Shown piece by piece: positions 1-10,066 of a DNA stretch of 64,000 nucleotides (position 1 is the stretch's first letter; every line of letters begins with the position of its first letter). Location: the NCBI GenBank assembly GCA_039583875.1, contig CM077152.1, positions 15,487,059-15,551,058 of the forward strand, written 5' to 3'. This DNA comes from Platanthera guangdongensis (taxonomy: Eukaryota; Streptophyta; Magnoliopsida; Asparagales; Orchidaceae). The notes beneath the pieces are model-generated. The model saw only the letters and a program-made list of their open reading frames with translations, was not told the DNA's origin and did no database searches. Position numbers and translations under genes: made by a program.

Positions 1-1907
1 GACATGCGCCGTAGTCAAAAGAGCCTCACCCCAAAACATCTCTGGCAGCTTGGACTCAGAAAGCATGCATCGCACCCTCTCTATCAATGTTCGGTTCATC
101 CTTTCAGCAACACCATTCAGCTGTGGTGTTTTTTTTTGGGGGGGGTCTTCTCATGACGAATCCCGTGGTCCTTGCAATACTCATCAAATGGACCCACGTA
201 CTCTCCCCCATTGTCAGAACGGATACACAGCAGCTTCTTTCCAGATTGGCGTTCCATCTCAGCATGGAACCTTCTGAAGGTTTCAAGTACCTGGTCTTTG
301 GTCTTCAACGGATAGACCCAAACCTTCCTCGACCAGTCATCAATAAAGGTCACAAAATACTGAGCTCCCCCTCGCGTTGGGACCTTCATAGGCCCGCAGA
401 CGTCTGTGTGTACGAGCTCCAATGGCTCAGATCTCCTGGTGGACTGATGACGACGGAACGAAACCCGATTTTGCTTCCCCGCCATACAGTGATCACACCT
501 CTCCAAGTGATCGGCCGATAGGTCACTAAGTAGCTTCTTCTTTTGTAGGCAGTCCAAGCCCTTCTGGCTAATATGAGACAGTCTCCTATGCCACAGGGAA
601 ATGGATCCCTCATCTCTCACGGAGTTCGCCTGTGGATCTTCAAGCCTCCCCTCCATGTAATAAAGGCCGGACTCCCTATAGCCCTTGGCCATAACCAGCG
701 ATCCTCGAACTAGCTTCCAGAAATCACCACCAAAGACACTTACATGTCCTTCATCTCCAAGCTTCCCCACGGAAAGTAGGTTGAAACGAATATCGGGCAC
801 GTGTCGCACGTCCCGCAAAATCAGCAACACTCCAGTGCTCATCTTCAGATGCACGTCTCCACGTCCCAGCACCTTGGACGTATTCCCGTTGCCCATTCGT
901 AACAACCCGCATTCATGGGTGGTGTACGTGGCAAATAGCTCCCGATTGTGGGAGACGTGCGCAGAAGCACCTGAATCTACAATCCATCTCCTGTCGTCAC
1001 AGGAGAGCGCTGCCGTGATTTCATCACCGACAATGACAACATCGTCCTCATCACTGGAGACAACCGCAGTAGTGTGGCTCTCCTCCTTGGCCTCAGTCTC
1101 CACACCCTTCTTCTTCTCATTCTTCCAGGCATAGCAGAACTTCTTAATGTGTCCCTTCTTGTGGCAGAAATGACACTCCACGTTCTGATATCGTGAACGT
1201 GACTTCCCTTTGCTCTGGCTTCTTTCCTCCTTCCATCCTCAACTCTTGTTCCTGCCTCTCCCCCTGGATTCCGTAAACAGAACATCAGCTCGTGATGAAG
1301 AGCCTGACGTCCCTTGAGACTTCCGTCTCACCTCTTCGTTCAAGATCCCACTCTTGGCGATCTCCATGGTGATAATGCCCTGGGGTGAAGAATTGATCAG
1401 TGCAATCCTGACCATCTCCCAAGAGTCCGGAAGGGACTTCAACAGCCACAGCGTATTGACCTCATCCTCAAATGTCACCTTCATAGCCGTCAACTGATAA
1501 ATGATTCCTTGGAACTCATTGACATGATCCATGATCGGTGAGCCTTCCCGGTAGCGGAACTCTCCAAGCTTCGTCAGCAAAGCCAGCTTGTTGATGCCAG
1601 TGCTCTTGGCATACAACGTTTCCAGAGTTCTCCACAGCTCCTTCGCATCCGTGATGCTAGCCACATGGTTGTAGACGTTCGGCTCCACGAACCGTCTAAT
1701 GAAACCACAGAGCTTTCGGTGCTCCACCTGCCATTTAGCCGGATCCATATCCTTCGGCATCTCTTCGAAGATAGGGGCATGCCAGCCCTTGACGTAGATG
1801 AGATCCTCCATAAGCAAGTGCCACTGATGATAATTTGCTCCATTCAACTTGACCATATGTTCTGAAGTCAATTCCATCTTGCTAAACCAACTGGCCGGAC
1901 TGACCAC
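1..1907 (-). pseudogene. copia Gag-Pol, broken (gag, protease, start of integrase)
   Basis: Gag starts at 1907, or at the second Met at 1877, and reads LNGANYHQWHLLMEDLI, a typical UBN2-type copia gag start. A CCHC knuckle (CHFCHKKGHIKKFC) lies near 1130-1180. The protease active site reads WIVDSGASAHV near 970. LWHRRLSH marks GAG-pre-integrase, and the first two integrase acidic residues are in HTDVCGPM and RSDNGGEY. Two lesions are visible. A TGA at 1239-1241 interrupts an otherwise continuous frame (CGA to TGA would explain it). A frameshift lies in the T/G homopolymer at 128-147, after which the integrase continues in another frame to the window edge (NGVAERMNRT is readable). What is seen is copia homology with two breaks; loss of function is inferred. 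Confidence 0.88.
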
Positions 1908-2078
1908 AGTTCTCTGAGCGCGACTCTCTCACGATAAGTCACTGAAGAGGATAGCCAGAGGACCAATGGTCGTAAACTACCGCACTCAATGCCAAACCTG
2001 AGAATACAATCGCCTCGTCTCGAAATCACAAACGGTCAGCCCAGTATCGGCCCTGTTCTGACTACTGACCAGCAACCT

Positions 2079-2091
2079 CCCTCTGATACCA
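2079..2091 (-). promoter_or_regulatory. copia primer-binding site (initiator tRNA-Met type)
   Basis: On the minus strand this reads TGGTATCAGAGGG, two bases downstream of the LTR end. It matches the plant initiator tRNA-Met primer site TGGTATCAGAGC except for the last bases. Confidence 0.85.
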
Positions 2092-2093
2092 CT

Positions 2094-2863
2094 TGTTGGG
2101 AAAAATAGCACGATCCCGACCAGGGCACCTGTAGTGGATTTACAAGCAAGACAAATACAAGCACAGCAATAATAAAGTGACACAACAATTTTTAACGTGG
2201 AAACCCAATAGGGTGAAAACCACGGGACTATCAGCGTCCACCCTTGAAAGCCTCCACTATAAGACGTGAAAAAATCACGCACAACAAATTACAGGGCTTT
2301 CACCACCGCCACATACACAAGGCACAATTTCCACCACCGATCCACAACGGATCACCACCACCTACACAAGGTACCAGTTCCACAAAGGAATACACAAATC
2401 TCACCTTGCCAACGGATTGAAAAATCCATTCCGAATGCCGCAAAGGAGAAAGGCTACACAAAGCCCCTTCTTCTTTAGAATCCGACGATCCGATCTTCGA
2501 TACTCTTCTCCAAGATCTTCTCTTGATCTTCCTCCACTCAAATCTCTCTTGGAATGGATGTCTTTGGCCTTGGAATTGGCTTCCATTTATAGGCCCCAAA
2601 GAAATGCTACCTAACTCCAAAACTGGTGGTAGGTGTTACCTAACACCTAATTTGGTGGTAGGTGCTACCTAATTTGGTGGTAGGTGCCACCTAACTCCGA
2701 ATTGTGCTCATTTCAGCTCGTTTATGGAGCGCTGCTCGACGAACCCTGAGCCCAGGCAGCTCCAACATCGCTCCGGCCTCCAAACATAAACTTGTAACAT
2801 CACGAGCAGCTACAAGCATGCCCGGTGGTTTTTACCGACTCGTATGGGAACCACACCCTAACA
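2094..2863 (-). repeat. copia 5' LTR (770 bp)
   Basis: In element orientation the LTR starts TGTTAGGGTG at 2863 and ends CCCAACA at 2094, giving the imperfect TG...CA terminal inverted repeat TGTTRGG/CCYAACA. A TATA box (TATAAATGG on the minus strand) lies near 2583-2592. Short direct repeats built on ggtggtaggtgctacctaa occupy 2620-2695 in the U3 part. The ORFs predicted inside the LTR are not real genes. Confidence 0.85.
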
Positions 2864-2873
2864 GCTTGGATGC

Positions 2874-3019
2874 ACGGCTAGCCACATTTCACATTGCAAG
2901 TTCATTTTAAAGCAAGAGAGCGGTTTTTGAGTCAATGAAGACTCCACTCTCCACACAATATTCACATTCTTGTCCAATGCACACCACTAAATATCATGAC
3001 AACTTATTTCAGACGAAGA
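2874..3019 (+). repeat. dispersed repeat, copy 1 (also at 11551-11922)
   Basis: About 146 bp, from gccacatttcacattgca to gacaacttatttcagacg, recurs at 11551-11922, where a MITE and some extra bases split it. The match covers gactccactctcc, cacaatattcacattcttg and atgacaacttattt. No coding content is visible. It may be an old repeat family or a small segmental duplication. Confidence 0.6.
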
Positions 3020-3196
3020 TATGGGTCCGTTCGGCGGGCAGGAATTGACTTTCCGAATATAAATTTTTTAAAATTTATATTTTTAAAATTTAAGCATAAA
3101 ATCAAAATACTAATAAAAACTGAAATTCATAAACATTGCAAATGATTTAATACAAACGCATTGTCCATAAATAAAAGTACATAAATGGCAAATGAT

Positions 3197-3981
3197 CTAG
3201 ATAAAAAGTCCATCGCTCAGAAATAGAAATATTAAACTAGCAATCAAACTGCATTCGCAGCCATGTGTCCAACTTATCGGGGAGTCTTTTGAATATATCA
3301 CGTTTGACACACTATCATGACACAGTATATCCAAAGCCCTGAGAAAATCATGATCTTTTAAATCAGTAATCCGAGCAAGCGCGACATAAATGTCATCAAC
3401 ATCACTAGGAGACATGGTCCCCAGTGCTCCTTGTACGGAGTCAGCCAATTTTTCTATGGCCACAGCTACTGAGTCATTTTGTCTGGCTCGCTTTCTTTTC
3501 CTTCTACTGCTTCCTTCTCCATCCACTGTAGATGCCTCTTGTGTACTAGTTGCTTTTTCTTCCACGGACTCGACATCTATCCCCTTTTCTGCCTTTGTTG
3601 CAGTCACAACATGACTACCAGTCGCTCTATCAGTCCAGCATAACACAACTAAATCAGACCAATTCACAATAAACTTATCTCTATAATGTTTCACTGAAGG
3701 ATGAGCCTGCAATAATACAATTCAAAAAATTTCAATTACGCTGGCTCATCCAAATCCTGACGTGTCCAGCATTGCGCTAACATCGACGTAGTACTTGTTC
3801 CAAGTCTTTAGACGTGTTATTAACTTCTTCTTGCTTGTTTCTATGTCGCAAATTTCTTTCAATGCAATAATGATAGCTGTCAAAGCCACACTCTTCCACC
3901 CATCTGAAGTTTTATGACCTAAACTGTGATGTTCTAACAGTACATTCGACGAAGTAATATCCATTTCAGATGTCCAATGCA
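3197..3981 (-). pseudogene. Myb/SANT-like ORF1 of the Harbinger-like element, truncated
   Basis: Two blocks are readable. 3746-3981 holds a Myb/SANT-like DNA-binding domain (HWTSEMDITSSNVLLEHH, then LKTWNKYY). 3197-3712 holds the C-terminal part with a basic stretch (SRRKRKRARQ) and the conserved MSPSDVDDIYVALARITD. In Harbinger elements such a protein helps the transposase bind the ends; related host proteins are called L10-interacting MYB. Compared with the copy at 62347-63241 it lacks the end of exon 1 and the splice donor, and its last residues are frameshifted. The N-terminus is cut by the solo LTR at 3987; its remaining bases lie after 5057. Not expected to be functional. Confidence 0.7.
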
Positions 3982-3986
3982 TGTAC

Positions 3987-5056
3987 TGTTGAAACCGAGA
4001 ATTCGGTCTCTTGTGGAGTTCACCCTTTGGGAAGGGGTGATCGCACATCTACTTCTCTCCTGCAAGCCAAATAACAAAAGAAAAGAGAAGGGAACTGACC
4101 CAAGAGCTTGGCATGGAGGTCCCACCACACACCCGAAAGTTCTTAGAGCGCTTCCCCTCCTTAGACAAGTGTCGAGCTAAGGCAACCTCAGAAAGCGCTA
4201 GAAGACTGGGGAGCAAGCAAGCATCAAAAGCATGTCTTCTGAGGTACCCCTTGGGTCCTACTTATGGATTTCTGAAAACGGCCTGCAAATAGCCAACCTC
4301 CGTTGTTTTGAACAGCTATATGCAGCCCAACTGGGTCTGCCAATAGCGTAACTCCGCTGTTCTAACAAGCTATAGGCAGACCAGCTGGGGAAAAATGGTA
4401 AAAAAAAATGTCATTGGTCGTTGGGCGAGTGGCCCCCTGAAGCCTCTACTCGCTTGGGGCGGCGAGTGCTCGATGGACCTGGCACTCGCCGCCTTCTCCT
4501 GGACTTCGGCGAGTATGGGCCCAGCTGGCCCTACTCGCCTACTTCTTGTCGACCTTATCTGGGCGAGTGCGAGCCCTTCGGCTCTACTCGCCCCGGGTAA
4601 TCTAACCTCGCCTGGGCGAGCCGGGGGCTGCCGAGCTCTGACCCCTTGAGTGCTCGCCCGAGACTTGGAATGTTCAATCCGGCTAGTCTGGCTCCTGAGA
4701 AATTAAGCCCGACGAACGCTGAGCTCCATTCGACGAACATCAAGCTCCGTTCGACGAACTTCGAGCTCCGTTCGACGAACTAAGTGGACTGGGCGGGCTT
4801 CTCTCAATGCCAAGGCAGAACGAAGTTGAGTGCCTGGCCCGGTGAGTGCTCGATGGAGCTGGCACTCACCGTCTCTACCTGCCTCTTGGCGAGAGCAGGT
4901 CTGGCTAGCCCTACTCACCTGCCACTTGTCGGGCTCGCCGCGGCGAGTCGGGGGCTGGCGAGCTCTGGCCCCCTAGGTGCTCACCCGGGACTTGGGAAAA
5001 GGGAGCTGACCGGTCTGGCTCCTGGCGACCCCGCTCGCCGGATACGGGGTTGTACA
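3987..5056 (-). mobile_element. solo LTR of the Tat-like family (1070 bp) with 5-bp TSD
   Basis: On the plus strand it begins TGTTGAAACCG and ends GGGGTTGTACA, the reverse complement of the LTR ends seen on gypsy1-3. It is flanked by tgtac at 3982-3986 and again at 5057-5061. The uninterrupted target site is present in the second Harbinger-like copy near 63193. The TATA region (tcctacttatgg, near 4260) and the AACAGC...GGCAGACCA box typical of this family lie in minus orientation. The GC-rich block 4440-5040 is the U3 part. No internal region remains, so it arose by LTR-LTR recombination. Confidence 0.9.
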
Positions 5057-5254
5057 TGTACGACTACTCGGTCCTACAACCAACCTTTGTTAAGCTCTTC
5101 TCCATAATAAAAACTTTAACATAAAACAATATATGAGCACTATAAACTTAACATGAAAAAAATATGTACTAGAAACTTTAACATGAAACAGTATATGAAA
5201 CATGTATCAACAACTAAGGGCAATAGAAACTTTAACATGAAAAAAAACTATACT

Positions 5255-6318
5255 TTTATAACCCGTAATTTGTCGAGACCAAAGGCGACCAAGGAGGGCC
5301 TAGAGGACCTTACTTACCCAGGGGCGAGTGCAGGCTACCCAAGGGCGAGACCAGACCCCCAGAGGCAAGTTCAGCCCTCCACGGGCAAGTGCAGGTTACC
5401 CATGGGCGAGAACAGACCCCAAAGGCGAGTTCAGCTTTCCAGGGGCGAGTGCAGGCTACCCAGGGGCGAGACCAGACCCCCAGAGGCGAGTTCATCCCTC
5501 CAGGGGCGAGTGCATCGAGGCGAGTTCAGCCCTACAGTGGTGAGTGCAGGCTACCCAGGGGTGAGACCAGACCCCTGAGGCGAGTTCAGCCCTCCAGGGG
5601 CGATAATATACCCTAGATGTGAATTCAGCCCTCCAGGGGTGAGTACAGGCTACCCAGGGGTGAGACAAGACCCCAGAGGGGAGTTCAGCCCTCCAGGTGT
5701 GAGTGCAGGCTACCCAGGGGCGAGACCAGACCCCAGAGGTGAGTTCAACCCTCCAGGGGTGAGTTCAGGCTACCCGGGGGCGAGACCAGACCCCCATAGG
5801 CTAGTTCAGCCTTACAAGGGCGAGTGCAGACCCCCTTAGGGGGAGATCAGCTCCCTAGGTGCGAGATCCTGGATTAGGGTGAGTTGCTAGTGCTCGCTTC
5901 ACCAGGCACTCGCCACCCCCATAATGCCCATTTTGGTCTACTAATAGCCCACACAAACAACAGAGTTTGGTTGTTGGCATACCACTTTGGGGTGCATTTA
6001 GTAAAACTAAAAAGCGGAATTTTGTTATCAGTAGACCAGACTCGAAAAACTATAAATACACCCTTAAGGTACCTTGGAAGGAGGCAGATTCAGGCTTTCT
6101 TCTTCCCCCCAAGGTGCCTAGCTCAGCATTGGCTAGGGAGGGGAAGCGCTCTAAGATCTTCCGGGTGTGTAGTGCAGTGGGACCTCCGCACTGCAGCCCA
6201 GGGTCTATTCCTTAGTTCTGCGAGACACCGGCCAAGAGCTCTTGCTTGGGAGAAGTAGGTTCAAGTTGCCCCCTACTCGGGTCCCGAACTCCGCAAATAC
6301 CGATTTCCGGTTTCAACA
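5255..6318 (+). mobile_element. solo LTR of the same family (about 1064 bp)
   Basis: It starts near tttataacccgtaatttgtcgag, a decayed form of TGTACAACCCCGTATTTGTCGAG, and ends CGGTTTCAACA at 6318. A TATA box (CTATAAATACACCC) lies near 6050 and the conserved GTTGTTGGCATACCAC block near 5970. It begins exactly where homology between the two Harbinger-like copies stops. The flanks atact and atatg are not a clean duplication, so the end is approximate. Confidence 0.75.
5325..5840 (+). repeat. U3 minisatellite, about 60-bp unit, 8-9 copies
   Basis: Units of the form gcgagtgcaggctaccca, then gggcgagaccagaccc, then gcgagttcagccctcca repeat every 60 bp or so (anchors near 5330, 5390, 5451, 5546, 5646, 5707, 5767). 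Because units are near multiples of 3, they create spurious ORFs on both strands. Confidence 0.85.
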
Positions 6319-6599
6319 ATATGAAAATGACAATAATACATGAAGTTTCACTAAATACTAATTTACTCTTGTTAAACATATTTTACCATATATTTATCAA
6401 ATGTTTTAGACAGAGGATTAAAAATATGGATCAAAATCTATTATTATATACAAAGAAAAACTTTGCATACCAAGTAACGCGGTGTACCACTGCAGTAATT
6501 TCATCTGTCCGCTCCAACAAATCTCAGTCGTCCCCTGTTATGCAAAACCCGACGCTGATAGTGCCCCTTTAAAAAAAATCATGAAATTTAAGCCTCCGC
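6319..6599. other. unassigned AT-rich DNA
   Basis: No ORF, RNA gene or recognisable transposon end is visible here. It may be flanking sequence of the solo LTR or more of the Harbinger-like element beyond the part shared by the two copies. Confidence 0.4.
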
Positions 6600-6870
6600 C
6601 GTCGTCAGCTTTCCTGACCCCCACCGACGGGTTCGCGGACCCCGGCGAACCCACGAGAGGTTGTCCGACATCGAGCGGGCAGGGCCACCGCCGGCGATGG
6701 CCCTGCCCGTCACACCCAGATTTGAGTCTCACGGGCAGGACCATCGCCGGCGGTGGCTCTGCCCACTCGTCGCTGACCAACCCCCGACGGGTTCGGTAGG
6801 GACTAGCGAACCCGCTGGTGAGGGCCGGACTGACTGTCGATGACCTCGGATGCGGCGGCGGACGCTTCAC
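6600..6870. repeat. GC-rich fold-back (large imperfect inverted repeat)
   Basis: The arms run about 6610-6712 and 6732-6830 around a 20-bp loop (cacccagatttgagtctc). The inner arms gggcagggccaccgccggcg and its counterpart at 6734-6765 pair almost completely, and each arm is also nearly self-palindromic. The outer arms pair ccaccgacgggttcgcgg with the complement of cgaacccgctggtgag. It lies in AT-rich DNA. It could be a non-autonomous transposon or a hairpin-RNA source; nothing identifies a family. Confidence 0.65.
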
Positions 6871-7254
6871 AGGCAGACGGCGAGGGAGAAGTGGGAGAGG
6901 GCTGCGGAATGCAGGCGGGATGAACAAAAATGTTATTCTTAAAAACAATTGACTATAGGGTTATATAATTAAAGTTTAAAATATTTAAAAAATAATATAT
7001 ACAAAATAATTAAAAATTAATAAAAATATAATAAAAATCTAAATAATTGAAAAATAATATATAATAATTTAAAACTTACAAAAATAAAATTATTTAAAAA
7101 ATGGGGGAAGCCCGCCGGGGGCGGGGCCGGGCGAAGCCCACCGCAAGCTGGCGATGCCAGCTGTGGGAGGGGTACTGTCGTGCGGGGCATGGGGGTCCCC
7201 TCGTGCACTGTCACTCATATGAATCAAAATAATTTCTTTGTGAGAAGTTATCAG
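6871..7254. other. AT-rich spacer with a small GC hairpin
   Basis: 6940-7100 is strongly AT-rich and holds nothing recognisable. At 7138-7170 a GC-rich hairpin has the stem AGCTGGC-GAT-GCCAGCT inside cccac/gtggg. The ORFs here are chance. Confidence 0.4.
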
Positions 7255-7440
7255 CCGGCCTTGTGGGCCTTGGCAGACCACCTGTCAGAGCTGGTGCCCG
7301 AGCCTGGCTAAAGCGAGGCCCGGACCCAGATGACAAAAGTTCGGGCCCGACACTCCGACAGTCCCGATCCCTGCCTGAACCGAGCTTGACAGGCCCGGTC
7401 CGGGCGCGGGCCCGTTGAACTTTTTGGACATGCCTGACAA
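7255..7440. repeat. possible hAT-type terminal fragment
   Basis: Clusters of GGCCCGG/GGGCCCG (for example gaggcccggacccag, ttcgggcccgac, caggcccggtccgggcg) followed by ttggacatgcctg resemble the subterminal GC repeats of plant hAT elements. The intact hAT at 20414-23428 has a similar design (GGACCGGT clusters). No paired end or TSD was found, so this is tentative. Confidence 0.3.
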
Positions 7441-8006
7441 GGATATTCAAATTATGTTCCAAAAAAATATGTTTAGTTGGAATCCTAGAACCCAGTTACT
7501 TTTAAGTAACGAAAATTGTTTGGTACATATATATGCGCTCCTATTAATATGTATGCATATAAATAATCTTTATTTTGGGGGATTCGTCGCGTTTCTCTCC
7601 TGATTTTCATAATTCGTGTTTCCCTCCTAATTTTCGTCATTCGCGTTTTTCAGGGTTTGGAGTGGTCAAGCTGTCGTCTTCTTCGTTTGAATGTAAAAAG
7701 AGGAGGGTTACGAATAGGAGCATCAGCCCTGTTTTTCAGGTTCAGAGCGGCGTGCGTTCATCTTCTTCGTGCAACCCGGCCGGCGCATAGCTTAAACAAT
7801 TGAAATATTTGCTTTCTGCATTTCCCGCCATTGCAGTCCGAAGTATATGCTTTCTGAAATCCCCGGGTCTTTCCCTGTTCTTGGTTATTTGTTGAAGAAA
7901 ATGAGTCATGTTTTACAACTTTAGCATAACATTTTCGGGAAAATCTGATAGTCAAGGACATTTTCGGTAGGAGAGGCCAACAACATCGTTCATCCGTCGT
8001 ACTTCT

Positions 8007-8090
8007 ATGGAGGAGAACAATCTATCGGCTGAGAAGTCGCAGGAAGTGGAGAAGAGTACTGGTTCATCTAATGAGGTGATTTCCGGCACT
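8007..8090 (+). CDS. candidate first exon of an unrecognised gene
   Basis: The ATG at 8007 opens 28 codons (MEENNLSAEKSQEVEKSTGS...) ending in phase 0 at ACT|GTAAGA, a good plant splice donor. 7575-8006 upstream is pyrimidine-rich like a 5' leader. The peptide is hydrophilic and matches no family I know. A solo LTR starts 65 bp into the presumed intron, at 8156. No following exon was found. It may be a gene start cut off by the LTR or chance. Confidence 0.3.
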
Positions 8091-8155
8091 GTAAGATACT
8101 GTGTTATTGCAACCGTATAAGTTAGGATTAGACTGTATTATATGTGTAATACGAC

Positions 8156-10061
8156 TGTTGAAACCAGAAACCTGGTCTCTGTGGAGTTCGGGGTCCCTTG
8201 AAAGGGGTGACCTCACACCTACTACACTCGAGAGAACGCCACGAACCGGAGACTTGGGAGACTATGAACAGACCCTCGGCTCTAGCGCGGAGGTCCCACC
8301 TCACACCCGGAAGGCTACCCGAGCACATCCCCTCCCTAGCCAATGCTCGAGCTAGGGTGCCTTGGAGGAGCTCTCTCAACTCTACCAAGAAGAAACCAAG
8401 GGAGGAGCAAGCAAGAAGAAGAAGATCAAGTCTCTCTCCAAGGCACCCAAGGGGGTCTATTTATAGTTTTCCAAAACCCCTTGGACCAAAATGACTGAGA
8501 TACCCTCACGCCCAAAAAGCCTTGGGCCAATAGAAAACAGCCACGCCGGGGGGTAAAGGGGGAATTTTCCCCGAGGGCAATAAGGTAAAACTGCAAGGGG
8601 GCAAGGGCGAGACCCTGGCCCCCGGCCGGTCTCACCCCGCCAGGCCGCCGAGCAAGGAGAGGCGGGGGCGAGACCCTGGCCCCTGGCCGGTCTCGCCCCG
8701 CTAGGCCGCTGAACAAGAAGAGGCGGGGGCGAGACCCTGGCCCCCGGCCGGTCTCGCCCCGCTAGGTCGCCGAGCAAGAAGAGGCGGGGGCGAGACCCTG
8801 GCCCCCGGCCGGTCTCGCCCCGCTAGGCCGCCGAGCAAGAAGAGGCGGGGGCGAGACCCTGGCCCCCGGCCGGTCTCGCCCCGCTAGGTCGCCGAGCAAG
8901 AAGAGGCGGGGGCGAGACCCTGGCCCCCGGCCGGTCTCGCCCCGCTAGGCCGCCGAGCAAGAAGAGGCGGGGGCGAGACCCTGGCCCCCGGCCGGTCTCG
9001 CCCCGCTAGGCCGCCAAGAGTTCGAAATACTGGCGGCCTGCGACCTGGCGGCCTGAGGCGGCTTGCGGCCTGGGCGGCCTGGGCGGCTTGCGGCCTGGCG
9101 ACCTGAGGCGGCTTGCGGCCTGGGCGGCCTGGGCGGCTTGCGGCCTGGCGACCTGAGGCGGCTTGCGGCGGCTTGCCAAGAGTGCCTTGGGGGGAGAAAT
9201 ATTTTCTCCCCCTACTAGTATGTCTTTCAAGTTCACCAAAAATTGGCCCCTAGGAGTGCAAAACTCCCAAAAAGCTTAAAAACTTGTTTACCTTGTTTTG
9301 GGCCCACTCTTCGCGAATACGGGGTTGTACACAGGCGAGACCCTGGCCCCCGGCCGGTCTCGCCCCGCTAGGTCGCCGAGCAAGAAGAGGCGGGGGCGAG
9401 ACCCTGGCCCCCGGCCGGTCTCGCCCCGCTAGGCCGCCGAGCAAGAAGAGGCGGGGGCGAGACCCTGGCCCCCGGCCGGTCTCGCCCCGCTAGGTCGCCG
9501 AGCAAGAAGAGGCGGGGGCGAGACCCTGGCCCCCGGCCGGTCTCGCCCCGCTAGGCCGCCGAGCAAGAAGAGGCGGGGGCGAGACCCTGGCCCCCGGCCG
9601 GTCTCGCCCCGCTAGGTCGCCGAGCAAGAAGAGGCGGGGGCGAGACCCTGGCCCCCGGCCGGTCTCGCCCCGCTAGGCCGCCGAGCAAGAAGAGGCGGGG
9701 GCGAGACCCTGGCCCCCGGCCGGTCTCGCCCCGCTAGGCCGCCAAGAGTTCGAAATACTGGCGGCCTGCGACCTGGCGGCCTGAGGCGGCTTGCGGCCTG
9801 GGCGGCCTGGGCGGCTTGCGGCCTGGCGACCTGAGGCGGCTTGCGGCCTGGGCGGCCTGGGCGGCTTGCGGCCTGGCGACCTGAGGCGGCTTGCGGCGGC
9901 TTGCCAAGAGCGCCTTGGGGGGAGAAATATTTTCTCCCCCTACTAGTATGTCTTTCAAGTTCACCAAAAATTGGCCCCTAGGAGTGCAAAACTCCCAAAA
10001 AGCTTAAAAACTTGTTTACCTTTTTTTGGGCCCACTCTTCGCGAATACGGGGTTGTACACA
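8156..10061 (-). mobile_element. solo LTR of the Tat-like family with internal duplication (1906 bp)
   Basis: On the plus strand it starts TGTTGAAACCAG and ends GGGGTTGTACACA. It is flanked by acgac at 8151-8155 and 10062-10066. A TATA region in minus orientation is at 8456-8466 (gtctatttatag). It contains a 61-bp GC-rich minisatellite (ggccgccgagcaagaagagg, gcgggggcgagaccctgg, cccccggccggtctcgcc) and a ggcggcctg repeat. The last 728 bp are present twice, which accounts for most of its length above about 1.18 kb. The two identical 77-residue ORFs inside are by-products of the duplication. Confidence 0.88.
9334..10061. repeat. second copy of a 728-bp tandem duplication (first copy 8606-9333)
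   Basis: 8606-9333 and 9334-10061 match with only a few differences (for example agtgcc/agcgcc and ccttgttttggg/cctttttttggg). Both end with the LTR terminus TTCGCGAATACGGGGTTG. The internal LTR terminus at 9333 runs directly into the minisatellite, as expected from unequal exchange within the array or a second LTR cut down to its end. Confidence 0.9.
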
Positions 10062-10066
10062 ACGAC

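Larger units (their letters stand above)
1..2863 (-). mobile_element. Ty1/copia LTR retrotransposon, 5' portion (runs off the left edge)
   Basis: A minus-strand copia element. Its 5' LTR is 2094-2863, its primer-binding site 2079-2091, and its gag-pol runs leftward from 1907 out of the window. The order gag, zinc knuckle, protease, GAG-pre-integrase, integrase is the copia order (integrase before reverse transcriptase). The reverse transcriptase and 3' LTR lie outside. The 5-bp flank right of the LTR is gcttg, but the matching duplication cannot be checked. An in-frame stop and a homopolymer frameshift show this copy is not autonomous. Confidence 0.9.
3023..5254 (-). mobile_element. Harbinger-like element, copy 1, interrupted by a solo LTR
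   Basis: It starts GGGTCCGTTCGGC, close to GGGTCTGTTCGGC that opens the copy at 62031. The two copies align from there through a Myb/SANT-like ORF to 5254 (63391 in copy 2). Copy 1 lacks about 130 bp just inside the left end and part of the ORF. A solo LTR (3987-5056) sits inside it and the alignment resumes exactly after the LTR. The GGGTCYGTTCGG end is typical of PIF/Harbinger/Tourist elements. I see no DDE transposase ORF and no matching right-hand inverted repeat, so the superfamily call rests on the end and the ORF1-like protein. Confidence 0.6.

Noticed and set aside
8590..9735. Regular 61-bp repeats considered as a CRISPR-like array
   Set aside because: Units are head-to-tail without unique spacers and lie in an LTR of a eukaryotic retrotransposon.
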